64,000 nt of DNA from Cryobacterium algoritolerans (lineage in GTDB: Bacteria > Actinomycetota > Actinomycetes > Actinomycetales > Microbacteriaceae), in the NCBI RefSeq assembly GCF_004402785.1, contig NZ_SOFP01000040.1, forward strand, positions 30,067 to 94,066. Direction: 5' to 3'. Of the stretch, positions 9,792 through 18,587 are shown piece after piece. How positions within the stretch are numbered: position 1 is the first letter of the stretch; every line of letters starts with the position of its first letter. Made by a program: the position numbers and the translations under genes. The notes under the pieces are model-generated. The model did not search any database. It was given only the letters and a program-made list of their open reading frames with translations, and was not told the DNA's origin.

Positions 9792-11165
9792 CTAGTGGCC
9801 GCGGCCGGAGACGACGTCGGCGATGCTCGCGATCGGGGAGGTGGTCTGTCGCCGGGTCAACTCGGCGCGGTCGGCGAACGAGTAGGCCCGGTAGAGCGCG
9901 TGCACGGCGAGCCAGCGCAGCGGCTCCGGCTCCCAGTTGCGCACGCGATGGTTCACCCAGGGCAGCCCGGTCAGTCCGGTGTCACGCTCGAGGATCAGAT
10001 CGGTCAGGGTGCGCCCGGCCAGGTTCGTCGTGGCCACCCCGGTGCCCACGTAGCCGCCGGCCCAGGCTAGTCCCGTGACCGGGTCGAGCCCCACGGTCGC
10101 CGCCCAGTCCCGCGGCACGCCGAGCACGCCGGACCAGGCGTGGTCGATCGCCACGCCGGCCGTCGCCGGGAAGAACCGGGTCAGGATGCCTCGCAGCGCC
10201 TCGACCGTGCTCGCCGGGGTGTGCCCGTCGGAGTCGGTCTGCGAGCCGAAGCGGTAGGGCACTCCCCGGCCGCCGATCGCAATCCGGTCGTCTGCCGTGC
10301 GCTGCGCGTACATGTACGCGTGCGCCATGTCGCCGAGGGTCTCGCGGCCGTTCCAGCCGATGCTCTGCCAGACGGCCTCACTGAGCGGGGCCGTCGCGAT
10401 CAGCGACGAGTTCATCGGCAGCCAGGCCCGGTGCAGGCCCTTGAGCCCCGCCGTGAATCCCTCCGTGGCGCGCACGACGAACTCCGCATCCACCGGCCCC
10501 CGGCCGGTGACCGCCCGGCGCGGAGTGATCTCGATCACCCGGGTGTTCTCGTAGATCTCCACGCCGAGCGCCTCGACCACACTGGCAAGCCCGGCCGCAA
10601 GCCTGGCCGGGTGGATGCGGGCGCAGTGCGGGTGCCACATCGCCCCGGTCGTGCCGGCCACGTCGATCCGGGCGCGCGCCGCCGCCGGGGAGAGGAGTTC
10701 GACATCCGTCATGTCCCACAGCTGCTCGGCCCGAGCGGATGCCTCCAACCGCTGTTGCTGCGGCTGATCGTAGGCCACCGTGAACTCGCCGCCCTTGACG
10801 ATGTCGGCTTCGATACCCTCGGCGGCGGCGACCCGAATCACCTCGTCAACGGTGTCGTTCATGCTCGTCTGGAACCTGCCGGCGGCCTCACGCCCATGGC
10901 TGGCGACATACTGCTCACGACCGCCGGTGACCGAGTTGGTCAACCAGCCGCCGTTTCGCCCCGAGGCGCCGTAGCCGGCGAAGCGCTGCTCGAGGATGAC
11001 GACGCGCAGCGCCGGGGCGGCCTTCTTCAGGTAGTAGGCCGTCCACAGCCCGGTGTACCCGGCACCGACGATGCACACGTCGGCCGTGATCGGCCCGGGC
11101 AGCGGCGGGCGCGGGGCGCTGCGACCGATCTGGTTCCACCAGAAGGAGACGTCGCCGTTGATCAC
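9792..11165 (-). CDS. FAD-dependent amine/amino-acid oxidase (DAO family)
   Basis: 457 residues. GTG at 11165 overlaps the upstream stop as GTGA, so the gene is translationally coupled. The N-terminus carries a DAO-type FAD site (VCIVGAGYTGLWTAYYL, then VVILEQRFAGYGASGRNGGWL around residue 60-75), and a C-terminal GxG segment (GLAWAGGYVGTGVATTNLAGR) closes the flavin site. The family oxidises secondary or primary amines (glycine, sarcosine, polyamines, gamma-glutamylputrescine type); the GYGASGRNGGW signature is closest to the PuuB/OrdL-like branch. Partner of the saccharopine-dehydrogenase-like gene immediately upstream; together they suggest an amine or basic-amino-acid catabolic step. Exact substrate cannot be read from sequence. 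Confidence 0.88.
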   Translation of the reverse strand: MINGDVSFWWNQIGRSAPRPPLPGPITADVCIVGAGYTGLWTAYYLKKAAPALRVVILEQRFAGYGASGRNGGWLTNSVTGGREQYVASHGREAAGRFQTSMNDTVDEVIRVAAAEGIEADIVKGGEFTVAYDQPQQQRLEASARAEQLWDMTDVELLSPAAARARIDVAGTTGAMWHPHCARIHPARLAAGLASVVEALGVEIYENTRVIEITPRRAVTGRGPVDAEFVVRATEGFTAGLKGLHRAWLPMNSSLIATAPLSEAVWQSIGWNGRETLGDMAHAYMYAQRTADDRIAIGGRGVPYRFGSQTDSDGHTPASTVEALRGILTRFFPATAGVAIDHAWSGVLGVPRDWAATVGLDPVTGLAWAGGYVGTGVATTNLAGRTLTDLILERDTGLTGLPWVNHRVRNWEPEPLRWLAVHALYRAYSFADRAELTRRQTTSPIASIADVVSGRGH

Positions 11166-12445
11166 GCGCGCGCGGCCAGCCGGTCTTCCATCCCCCACGC
11201 CTCGCCGTAACCACCCTCCTCGATCGGCGCACTCATCAGGTCGAGGAACGGTTTGGCGTCGAAGGCCTCCGGGCCGAGCACGCCGATGCCGCCCCAGGTG
11301 CCGGCCGCCAGCAGTTCCAGCGCGATCACCGGGTTCAACGCGGTCTGCCAGACCACGCATTGGGCGTCGTACTCCCGCATCGTCCACTCGTTGTCGCTCA
11401 CGTGATACAGATAGACCTCGCGCCGCCGGCCGCCTGGCCCGGTGCCGGTGACCCACACCCCGGCGCAGGTCTTGCCGGTCATCCGCGGGCCGATCGTGGC
11501 CGGGTCGGGCAGGCTGGCGGCGACGACGTCGCGCGGGGCGACCATCGCCGGCCCGGCCGCGCTGCGCACGCGCACCGGTTCGACGCTGTCCAGGCCGAGC
11601 AGGTGCAGTGTCTTGAGCACGCCGATGAATTCCTCGCCGAGGCCGTACTTGAACGTGACCCGCTTCGCGTCGAGCCAGCGCGGCATCAGCAGCACTTCCT
11701 CGTGTTCGACATTGACGCACTCGACCGGTCCGATGCCCTCGGGGAAATCGAACATCTCCGGTTCGCTGAACGGTTCGGTAGTGAACCAGCCGCGGTCCTT
11801 CTCGAAGATCACCGGCGGGTTCAGGCACTCCTCGATCGTGGTCCAAATGCTGAAGGAGGGCGCGAAGATCTCGTTGCCTGCCTCGTCACGCACCACCAGG
11901 TTGGCGCCGTCGCGGGTGCCGAGTTCGTCGATCTCGCGGAACAGGTGGTCGGAGGCGTAGCGGGCGAAGACATCCGAGAGCCCGGGCTCCACGCCCATCC
12001 CGACGAGGGCGAGCCGCCCCGCGGTCTCCCAGTCCGCTGCGAGCGCGAACTGGTCGTCGCCGAGTTTGACACCGGTTTCGGAGTACGGATTCGTCGGGTG
12101 CGGCTCGGACAGGCTCACGGCCATGTCGAGGTAGTCGCAACCGGCGGCGAGCGCCCCGGTGAAAATGGTCGGCACGAACTTGGGTTCGACCGCGTTCATC
12201 ACGTGGGTGGCGCGGTGTTCGCTGGCCACGGCCGCGACCCGATCCGGGTCGCCGGCATCGATCTGTGCCGCCGTGAACCGACTCGCGACCTCGGGCCCGT
12301 GCTTGGCCGCGACGGCGACGACGGTGCGTTCCGCCCGGGCAAGGTCGTAGTCGCAGACGATGACGTGCTCGAAAAACGTGCGGCGGGCGATGATCTTCGC
12401 GAACGCGTCGCCGACGCCGCCCGCCCCGACAAGGAGGATTCTCAT
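11162..12445 (-). CDS. Saccharopine dehydrogenase-family NAD(P)-binding oxidoreductase
   Basis: 427 residues. N-terminal Rossmann motif MRILLVGAGGVGDAFAKIIA with a downstream acidic residue (VCDYDLARAER). The family segment NAVEPKFVPTIFTGALAAGCDYLDMA, then GMGVEPGLSDVFARYA, then a catalytic/dimerisation domain containing ECVNVEHEEVLLMPRWL, are typical of saccharopine dehydrogenase-like reductases (carboxynorspermidine/lysine-type chemistry). It forms a two-gene operon with the FAD oxidase through a 4-bp GTGA overlap. Confidence 0.88.
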   Translation of the reverse strand: MRILLVGAGGVGDAFAKIIARRTFFEHVIVCDYDLARAERTVVAVAAKHGPEVASRFTAAQIDAGDPDRVAAVASEHRATHVMNAVEPKFVPTIFTGALAAGCDYLDMAVSLSEPHPTNPYSETGVKLGDDQFALAADWETAGRLALVGMGVEPGLSDVFARYASDHLFREIDELGTRDGANLVVRDEAGNEIFAPSFSIWTTIEECLNPPVIFEKDRGWFTTEPFSEPEMFDFPEGIGPVECVNVEHEEVLLMPRWLDAKRVTFKYGLGEEFIGVLKTLHLLGLDSVEPVRVRSAAGPAMVAPRDVVAASLPDPATIGPRMTGKTCAGVWVTGTGPGGRRREVYLYHVSDNEWTMREYDAQCVVWQTALNPVIALELLAAGTWGGIGVLGPEAFDAKPFLDLMSAPIEEGGYGEAWGMEDRLAARA

Positions 12446-12492
12446 GGCACGACGCTACCCTGCGGCATCCGCCCCTGTCTGCCCCGTCTTCG

Positions 12493-12578
12493 GTCGAATT
12501 CGACGGAGATTGTGGGCGAAAACGTTGTTTTGGGGGTGTTTCAGGCGTCTTTTCCGGCAATTCTCCGTCGAATTCGAC
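12493..12578. repeat. Inverted repeat with self-palindromic 17-bp arms
   Basis: GTCGAATTCGACGGAGA at 12493-12509 is exactly inverted at 12562-12578, separated by about 52 bp. Each arm contains the perfect palindrome GTCGAATTCGAC. The right arm overlaps the last codons of the PAP2 gene. It could be a terminator between two convergently read units, or a dispersed palindromic repeat. Confidence 0.7.
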
Positions 12579-13263
12579 GGGGTGACGGATGCCGCGCCGC
12601 GAGCTGCCGTTCGCCGTCGAGTTTCGCGGCGACCGGCGCCCAGAGCAGCACGGCCACCCCCACTCCGAGGAGCAGTCCACCGATGGTGTCGGTGAGCCAG
12701 TGCGCGCCCAGGTAGGTGCGGCTGACCATCATCACCCCGGTGTAGAACGCTCCGGCCGGCCAGACCCAGACCCGCGGGAAGAGGATGGCCAGGCAGACGG
12801 CCATCGTGGCCGCGTTGGCAACATGGCCGGACGGAAACGAGCCGAAGTCGCTGGTCACCAGCATGTCCTCCGGTCTGGCCCGCCCGAACAGGTTCTTCAA
12901 CAGCTGGACGAGGCCGCTGCTCACGACCGTCGCGGCGAGGAAATACCCGGCCGCCCATTTTCGTCGAAGCAGGAGGAAGGTGCCGAGGATGAGCACGGGG
13001 ATGACGATCACGCCTGCGATACCGGCGCCGAGGAAGTTCATCGCGAGCGACAAGTACTCCCAGACGGGTGCGCGGTGCTCGATGATCTCGTCCATCCACG
13101 CGGCGTCGATCCGCAACGGGCGGCCGTTGTCCCGGTACACGATGAGTGCTCCGAGCCCGAACGCCAGCGCGACCGCGGCCAGCGCGCTCACGAGCGGCCA
13201 GCGCCGGGCGATACGGCGTGCCGCGGGGGCGGCGGCGGTCTCCGGGGATCTCTCGCTGGTCAT
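12541..13263 (-). CDS. PAP2-family membrane phosphatase
   Basis: 240 residues with about six membrane segments (first at ~22-43). The three PAP2 phosphatase motifs are visible: KNLFGRARPED (C1, K...RP), FGSFPSGHVANAATM (C2, PSGH) and SRTYLGAHWLTDTIGG (C3, SR...H...D). It dephosphorylates lipid pyrophosphates or phosphatidic acid at the membrane. The C-terminus is Arg-rich and overlaps an inverted repeat. Confidence 0.92.
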   Translation of the reverse strand: MTSERSPETAAAPAARRIARRWPLVSALAAVALAFGLGALIVYRDNGRPLRIDAAWMDEIIEHRAPVWEYLSLAMNFLGAGIAGVIVIPVLILGTFLLLRRKWAAGYFLAATVVSSGLVQLLKNLFGRARPEDMLVTSDFGSFPSGHVANAATMAVCLAILFPRVWVWPAGAFYTGVMMVSRTYLGAHWLTDTIGGLLLGVGVAVLLWAPVAAKLDGERQLAARHPSPRRIRRRIAGKDA

Positions 13264-13342
13264 CCGTCAATGCTAGATCGTGACGCAGGTCGTACGGCTC
13301 GTCCCACACCCGAACTCCCCGTCCGCGCGCCCGAGGTCAGCC

Positions 13343-14620
13343 TCAGTGTTCGAGGGCGGGCACGGAGCGGGGCCGCACGACGGTCCAGAGCACCACGATC
13401 GCGACCAGAGCAGTGGTTCCCATCACCGCGCCCATCGGGATGGCATTGCCCACGCCGAGCACGCCGACGATCGGCGAGATCAGGCCGGCGACGCCGAAGT
13501 TCGCGGCGCCGAGCAGGGACGCGGCGGTTCCTGCCTCGTGCCCGTGCGCGCTGAGGGCGATCACCTGCACGCTCGGCAGGGTGAACCCGCAGGCCGCGAT
13601 GAAAAACCAGAGTGGCACCAGGGTGCCCCACAGCCCGGCGCCGGCCAGGTCGAGCAGCACGATGGCCGCCGAGGTGATCACCAGCACCACGGTGGACACC
13701 GCCACGATCCACTGCGGGCCGACGTTGAACCGGTGCATCAGCCGGGAACTCAACTGCACCCCGGTGACAATACCGAGCGAGTTGACGGCGAAGAGGATGC
13801 CGTACTGCTGCGCGCTGAAGCCGTAGACCTCCTGGAACAGGAACGACGAGGCCGAGAGGTAGGAGAACAGTCCGGTGAACGTCATCGCGCCGATGATCGC
13901 GACACCGACGAAGATGCGGTCGCTGAGCACGGCCCGGTAGCGCTGGGCGAGGGTGTTGTGCCCGATGGTGTGCCGTTCGGCAGCGGGCAGGGTCTCAACG
14001 ATCCAGAATGCGACCGCGAGGATGACGACGGCGCCGTAGGCGGCGAGCACCCAGAAGATCCCGCGCCAGCTCATCACAAGTAGCAGCTGGGAACCGATGA
14101 CCGGGGCGAGCACTGGCGCGAGGCCGCTGATCAGGGCGAGGCGGGACAGCATCCGCACCAGCGGCTTGCCGCCGAACAGGTCGCGCACCATGGCGAGGGC
14201 GACGACTGCGCCGGCCGCCGCACCGAATCCTTGAAGCAGGCGGAACACGCCCAGCCAGACGATGTCCTGGGAGAGCGCCGCGCCGACGCTGGCGAGGATG
14301 TGGAACCCGGTGGCGAGCATAAGCGGCAGCCGGCGGCCGACGTTATCGCTCCACGGGCCGACGATGAGCTGGCCGAAGCCGAAGCCGATCATCGTGCCGG
14401 TGAGGGTGAGCTGGATGGCCGCGGCCGAGACGCCGAGTTCGTTCTGCAGGGTCGGGAAGGCCGGAAGGTACAGGTCGATGGTGAACGGGCCGAGCGCGGT
14501 GAGCGCGCCGAGGACGAGGACGTAGACGAGGCGCTGGCGCCGGGTGAGGGCGTCCCCGGGGTGCGGGGCGGTCGACCGGAGCTGGGCCTGGGTGATCACA
14601 GGGATGACGGCGGTAGTCAC
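13343..14620 (-). CDS. Bcr/CflA-type MFS drug efflux transporter
   Basis: 425 residues, 12 predicted membrane helices. N-terminal DHA1 signatures are present: ALGPFTIDLYLPAFPTLQNELGVS in TM1, GFGFGQLIVGPWSDNVGRRLPL (motif A, loop 2-3), FRLLQGFGAAAGAVVALAMVRDLF (TM4) and GLAPVLAPVIGSQLL (motif C in TM5). These are typical of Bcr/CflA multidrug exporters. ATG at 14620 has a GGAG-like sequence upstream. Monocistronic; no linked regulator. Confidence 0.92.
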   Translation of the reverse strand: MTTAVIPVITQAQLRSTAPHPGDALTRRQRLVYVLVLGALTALGPFTIDLYLPAFPTLQNELGVSAAAIQLTLTGTMIGFGFGQLIVGPWSDNVGRRLPLMLATGFHILASVGAALSQDIVWLGVFRLLQGFGAAAGAVVALAMVRDLFGGKPLVRMLSRLALISGLAPVLAPVIGSQLLLVMSWRGIFWVLAAYGAVVILAVAFWIVETLPAAERHTIGHNTLAQRYRAVLSDRIFVGVAIIGAMTFTGLFSYLSASSFLFQEVYGFSAQQYGILFAVNSLGIVTGVQLSSRLMHRFNVGPQWIVAVSTVVLVITSAAIVLLDLAGAGLWGTLVPLWFFIAACGFTLPSVQVIALSAHGHEAGTAASLLGAANFGVAGLISPIVGVLGVGNAIPMGAVMGTTALVAIVVLWTVVRPRSVPALEH

Positions 14621-14957
14621 GTGGTGGAGTTCCTCGGTGTCGTTGGGGAGTGTCTGGTGGGGCGCCGGCCGGGCGAGGCTGACAGGGGCTGGAGACGGCG
14701 TTCGGGCACCGAGTCACGGGCGACGCTGCCGGCAGCGGATGACGGGGCCGCCGTGTGGGACAAGCGAGCCCGGGCCGTTCCTATTCCCTCTGCCGGGATC
14801 CGCGCCGAAGATTGCGCGAATCAGCCCGATCGCGCACAGTACCCGGCAGGCTGGACAGCCTCGGCCGGGACGCGTCAGGCGGTCGGGGCGCCGCGAACCG
14901 GGTGCAGAGCTGAACACCCGGCGAACCAAGACTTCACACCCCCGGCCGGGCCGCCAC
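14621..14957. other. Intergenic region, nothing recognised
   Basis: About 340 bp between the MFS start and the glycerate kinase stop. It presumably contains the MFS promoter. I see no convincing gene, RNA or strong hairpin with a T-tract. Confidence 0.6.
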
Positions 14958-16145
14958 TCAGTCGGGCCGGTACGCCGCGGCGAGGCGCGCACTCGCCCGC
15001 TCAAGCCAAACGGGTGCGTCTCGGGTCGCTCTCTCATGGCCGCCGGCGAGGTCGGTCAGGGATATCGCGGCCGCGAACCCGATGGTCGGCGCCTCGATCA
15101 CGCCGGCAACGAGCATCGCCTGCGCCCCGACGTCGGCGGCGAGCGCGGCCAGGAAGCCCGGCACCTTCCCCGCGACCGATTGGGCGTCGAACCGGCCTTC
15201 CCCGGTCACCACAACGGATGCCACCGCCACCGCCGCCGGAACCCCCAGAGCCGCCGCCACGGCATCGGCCCCCGGGGCGAGGGTTGCCCCCCAGGCAAGT
15301 AACCCGAAGCCCGTCCCGCCCGCGGCCCCGGAACCCGCAATGTCAGTCGCGGCCGCACCCGCAGTCCCAGTTCCAACCTCAACCCGAGTCCCCGCCCTGC
15401 CGTCGCCGACAAACGCCGCCCACCGAGCCAGCCCCGCCTCCAGCTGCGCCACTTGCTTCGGGCTCGCACCCTTCTGCGGGCCGAAGACGGCGGCCGTGCC
15501 CCGCTCGCCGAGCAGCGGGCTGGTCACATCGCTGAGCACGAGCGCACCTCCCGGCGGTAGCGGACGCAGGCCGGCAAGGTCCACGCTGGCCAGCCGGGCG
15601 AGACCGCGGTTGCCCGGCGGCACCGGCCGGCCGGCCGAGTTGAGAAAGACGCCGCCGAGCACGCTGAGCACGCCCGAGCCGCCGTCGGTCGAGCCGCTGC
15701 CGCCGACGGCGAGCAGCAGCCGGGTGACTCCCTGGTCCAGGGCCGCGATGATGGCCTGGCCAAATCCGAGGGTGTGCGCGTCGAGCGGGCGCAGCCGGTC
15801 CTGCAGGGTGATCCCGCTCGTCGCCGCCAGCTCGACGATACCGGTGCCGTCCGGCAACAGCAGCCAGTGCGCGTGGACCGGGCGGTCATCCGGGCCCTGC
15901 ACGGTCACCGGCATCCGTCTCGCGCCGGGAACGGCGAGCTCGAACGCGTCGGTGGTGCCCTCGCCGCCGTCGGCCATCGGCAGCAGTCGCAGCCGGTCCA
16001 GCGGGCGCACGGATGCCCAGCCCGCGGCGATCCGGCGGGCGGCATCGCTCGCCCCGATCGTGCCCTTGAACGAATCCGGCGCGATCACGACCACACGAGC
16101 GCCGGCCGGGGCCGGGGCATGAGCCCCGGAACGGGGATTCGACAC
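14958..16145 (-). CDS. glxK: Glycerate kinase (GlxK/GarK type)
   Basis: 395 residues from GTG at 16145, chosen because GGAGGT sits 6 nt upstream; an ATG 10 codons earlier lacks such a site. Phosphorylates D-glycerate (usually to 2-phosphoglycerate). Family signatures: VVVIAPDSFKGTIGASDAARRIAAGW near residue 20, PMADGGEGTTDAF, LLAVGGSGSTDGGSGVLSVLGG, and VVVTGEGRFDAQSVAGKVP. The middle of the protein (AGAAATDIAGSGAAGGTGFG) is unusually Ala/Gly-rich but in frame. Divergent from the Eis-like gene. Confidence 0.93.
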   Translation of the reverse strand: MSNPRSGAHAPAPAGARVVVIAPDSFKGTIGASDAARRIAAGWASVRPLDRLRLLPMADGGEGTTDAFELAVPGARRMPVTVQGPDDRPVHAHWLLLPDGTGIVELAATSGITLQDRLRPLDAHTLGFGQAIIAALDQGVTRLLLAVGGSGSTDGGSGVLSVLGGVFLNSAGRPVPPGNRGLARLASVDLAGLRPLPPGGALVLSDVTSPLLGERGTAAVFGPQKGASPKQVAQLEAGLARWAAFVGDGRAGTRVEVGTGTAGAAATDIAGSGAAGGTGFGLLAWGATLAPGADAVAAALGVPAAVAVASVVVTGEGRFDAQSVAGKVPGFLAALAADVGAQAMLVAGVIEAPTIGFAAAISLTDLAGGHERATRDAPVWLERASARLAAAYRPD

Positions 16146-16320
16146 GGGTGACCTCCGATTCTGTTGCGTGGCCATTCTGCTCCGGATGTCCCGGCCCACG
16201 CGACCGGCCGCTCCGGCCCGCGCGACCGGCCGCTCCTGTTCCGCCGCCCGGTTCCCCACTCCCATGTTCCCCACCCGGCAGGCCCGGCACGCCCGCACTC
16301 AACACGGCTAGGGTGAGGCG

Positions 16321-17646
16321 GTGACCGACTACGCCGCTCTCCCCATCGACGCCGTTTCCCGGGCCGCCCTGGCGGCCGACGACCTCGAGCTTCGCCTGGT
16401 CGACCCGACGGACGCGCCCGCAGTGAAGCGGTGGCTTCAGGCGGATGCCCGCGGCTTCCACGATGCCGCTCCGAGCGAGGAGTCGCTCGCGGCCCAGGCC
16501 ATGGAGGTTGCCGGCGACCGGATCACCGCCGTGCTCGACCCTGCCGCCGCGGATTTCGCCACGCCCGTCGCCACGGTGCGGTGCTGGCCGATGGACGTCA
16601 CCGTTCCCGGCGGGAGCCTCTCGGCCTGGGCGATCAGCTCGGTCACGGTCGCCCCGACGCACCGGCGGCGGGGCATCGCCCGAGCCCTGCTCACCGCCGA
16701 GTTGCGCACCGCCGACCGGCTCGGCCTGCCGCTGGCCATGCTCACGGTCTCCGAGGCCACCATCTACGCTCGCTATGGCTTCGGACCGGCCGCGTACCAG
16801 GCCGGCTACGTGATCGACACGACCCGCGCCCGCTGGGCCGGACCGGTGCCGACCGGCCGGCTGCACCTGGTCGCACCCGAGTCGCTCCTCGCCGACGGGC
16901 CGCTCGTCTTCGCCCGGTCCAGGGTCCTGGCCGGTGCCACCGGCGAGGTCGACCGCAGGGAGGTCTGGTGGCGGCAGGCGCTCGGCCTGACGCCGACCAT
17001 ACCGGGCGCGCCGGGGCTCACCCTCCGCGCAGTGCGCTTCGACGACGCCGACGGCACCCCCCAGGGGTTTGCTCTCTACCGGGTGGCCCTCGGCCAGAAC
17101 GCCTACCCGGCCCGGCTCGACCTCACCGACCTGGTCGCGGCGACCGACGACGCCTACGCCGCACTCTGGCGCTTCCTGCTCGAGATGGACCTGGTCAGCG
17201 AGATCACGGCCCCACTCCGCAGCGTGGCCGAGCCCGTCCGCTGGCAGGTCGCCGATCCGCGCGCCCTGCGCAAGACCGCCGAGCGCGACCACCTCTGGCT
17301 GCGCATCCTCAACCTGCCGGTCGTGCTCGGACGGCGGCGTTACGCCGCGCCGGGCACCTTCCACCTCACGGTGAGCGACGACCTCGGATTCGCCGACGGC
17401 GAGTTCCTGCTCACCGTGGATGAGAACGGCCGCGGCGACGCCCAGCCGGCGACCCGGTCGACCGCATCCGACGCCGTGCGGGTCTCCCTGTCGGCCGCGG
17501 ACCTGGCCAGCGTCTATCTCAGCGGCACAAGCGCGGTCACCCTCGCCAGGTCAGGCCGGCTCCGCGAGGGCAGCACGGATGCCGCCGCGCACCTCGACGC
17601 CGCCTTCCACACGGCGCAGCCGCCGCACCTGAGCACCTGGTTCTGA
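16321..17646 (+). CDS. Eis-like GNAT N-acetyltransferase
   Basis: 441 residues from GTG at 16321. Two GNAT modules plus a C-terminal sterol-carrier-like domain, the layout of mycobacterial Eis. The acetyl-CoA loop is SSVTVAPTHRRRGIARALL (about 106-124), followed by SEATIYARYGFGPA. The very C-terminal residue is Phe (HLSTWF), as in Eis proteins whose terminal carboxylate acts as the general base. The family acetylates amines of varied substrates including aminoglycosides; the actual substrate here is unknown. Confidence 0.9.
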   Translation: MTDYAALPIDAVSRAALAADDLELRLVDPTDAPAVKRWLQADARGFHDAAPSEESLAAQAMEVAGDRITAVLDPAAADFATPVATVRCWPMDVTVPGGSLSAWAISSVTVAPTHRRRGIARALLTAELRTADRLGLPLAMLTVSEATIYARYGFGPAAYQAGYVIDTTRARWAGPVPTGRLHLVAPESLLADGPLVFARSRVLAGATGEVDRREVWWRQALGLTPTIPGAPGLTLRAVRFDDADGTPQGFALYRVALGQNAYPARLDLTDLVAATDDAYAALWRFLLEMDLVSEITAPLRSVAEPVRWQVADPRALRKTAERDHLWLRILNLPVVLGRRRYAAPGTFHLTVSDDLGFADGEFLLTVDENGRGDAQPATRSTASDAVRVSLSAADLASVYLSGTSAVTLARSGRLREGSTDAAAHLDAAFHTAQPPHLSTWF

Positions 17647-17727
17647 GCCTCGCGCCGGGGAGATCAGCACCGCCTCCCCGCGAGGTTTGTCCCGAACGCC
17701 GGCCACTGGGGCTTGGTCAAACCAAAA

Positions 17728-17755
17728 ACTTACGGTGTATGTTTATCTTGTAAGT
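17728..17755. promoter_or_regulatory. Candidate operator upstream of the TetR gene
   Basis: ACTTAC (17728-17733) and GTAAGT (17750-17755) are inverted about an AT-rich centre, in an otherwise GC-rich region 50-80 bp before the TetR start. The position suits autoregulation. Confidence 0.45.
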
Positions 17756-17807
17756 AAGAGATGTCGACTCAGTCAGGTCTGTCAACAGGAAAGTGCAGGA
17801 GTGCGAA

Positions 17808-18587
17808 ATGGCATCACCGCGCAGGGCAGCGCCAGTGCCACGCGTCCGTTTGAACCGCGAGCGGGTGATCGCCGCAGCGATCGTCATCGCCGACGCCGGG
17901 GGGCTTGAGGCCCTCACCATGCGGCGCCTCGGCGACGACCTGAACGTGGAGGCCATGTCGATCTACAACCATGTGGCCAACAAGGACGACCTGATCAACG
18001 GGATGGCCGATGCGATCTTCGGTGAGATCGAGTTGCCGTCGCACAGCGACGACTGGAAGAGCGCCATCCGCAAGCGCTCGATCTCCTTCCGCGAGGTCCT
18101 GGCGCGCCACCCCTGGGCGACCACCGTGCGAGACTCTGGGACCAACCCGGGACCGGCCACCCTCCGACACCATGACCGGGTGATCGGAACCTTCCGCAAC
18201 GGCGGGTTCTCGGTGGAGAAGACGGCCCACGCGTTCTCGGCCGTCGACAGCTACATCTACGGTTTTGCGATGCAGGAGAAGAGTCTGCCCTTCACCACGC
18301 CGGAGGAAACGGCGGCGATGGCCGCGATCATGCTGGCGCAGTTGCCCCGCGGCGAATACCCCTACCTGGCCGAGCTCACGGCCGACCACGTGTTGACGCC
18401 GGGGTACTTCTACGGTGACGAGTTCCTGGTCGGGCTCGACCTCGTGCTTGACGGGCTCGAGACCATGCTGGAAACCGACCAGCGCCGCGGCTCACAGCCG
18501 CCTCACAGCCGCGCCGCAACTCGTCCATCGGCGCACGCCGTAACCTTGAATCGACGTGTCAGTCCAGACGAAACGGTGCACAGCTAG
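17808..18587 (+). CDS. TetR/AcrR-family transcriptional regulator
   Basis: 259 residues. ATG at 17808 has AGGAG about 7 nt upstream; an earlier in-frame start would waste that site. N-terminal helix-turn-helix: RVIAAAIVIADAGGLEALTMRRLGDDLNVEAMSIYNHVANKDDLING, typical of TetR. The C-terminal domain (LARHPWATTVRDSG..., SAVDSYIYGFAMQEKSLPF, LTADHVLTPGYFYGDEFLVGLDLVLDGLE) matches the TetR_C-type ligand domain. The stop codon directly abuts the next ATG, so it is co-transcribed with the DsbA-like gene. Confidence 0.9.
   Translation: MASPRRAAPVPRVRLNRERVIAAAIVIADAGGLEALTMRRLGDDLNVEAMSIYNHVANKDDLINGMADAIFGEIELPSHSDDWKSAIRKRSISFREVLARHPWATTVRDSGTNPGPATLRHHDRVIGTFRNGGFSVEKTAHAFSAVDSYIYGFAMQEKSLPFTTPEETAAMAAIMLAQLPRGEYPYLAELTADHVLTPGYFYGDEFLVGLDLVLDGLETMLETDQRRGSQPPHSRAATRPSAHAVTLNRRVSPDETVHS

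Noticed and set aside
9792..11846. Single 684-residue fusion protein
   Set aside because: The first 227 codons are antisense/out-of-frame to the saccharopine dehydrogenase-like gene; the GTG at 11165 with GTGA overlap is the real start.
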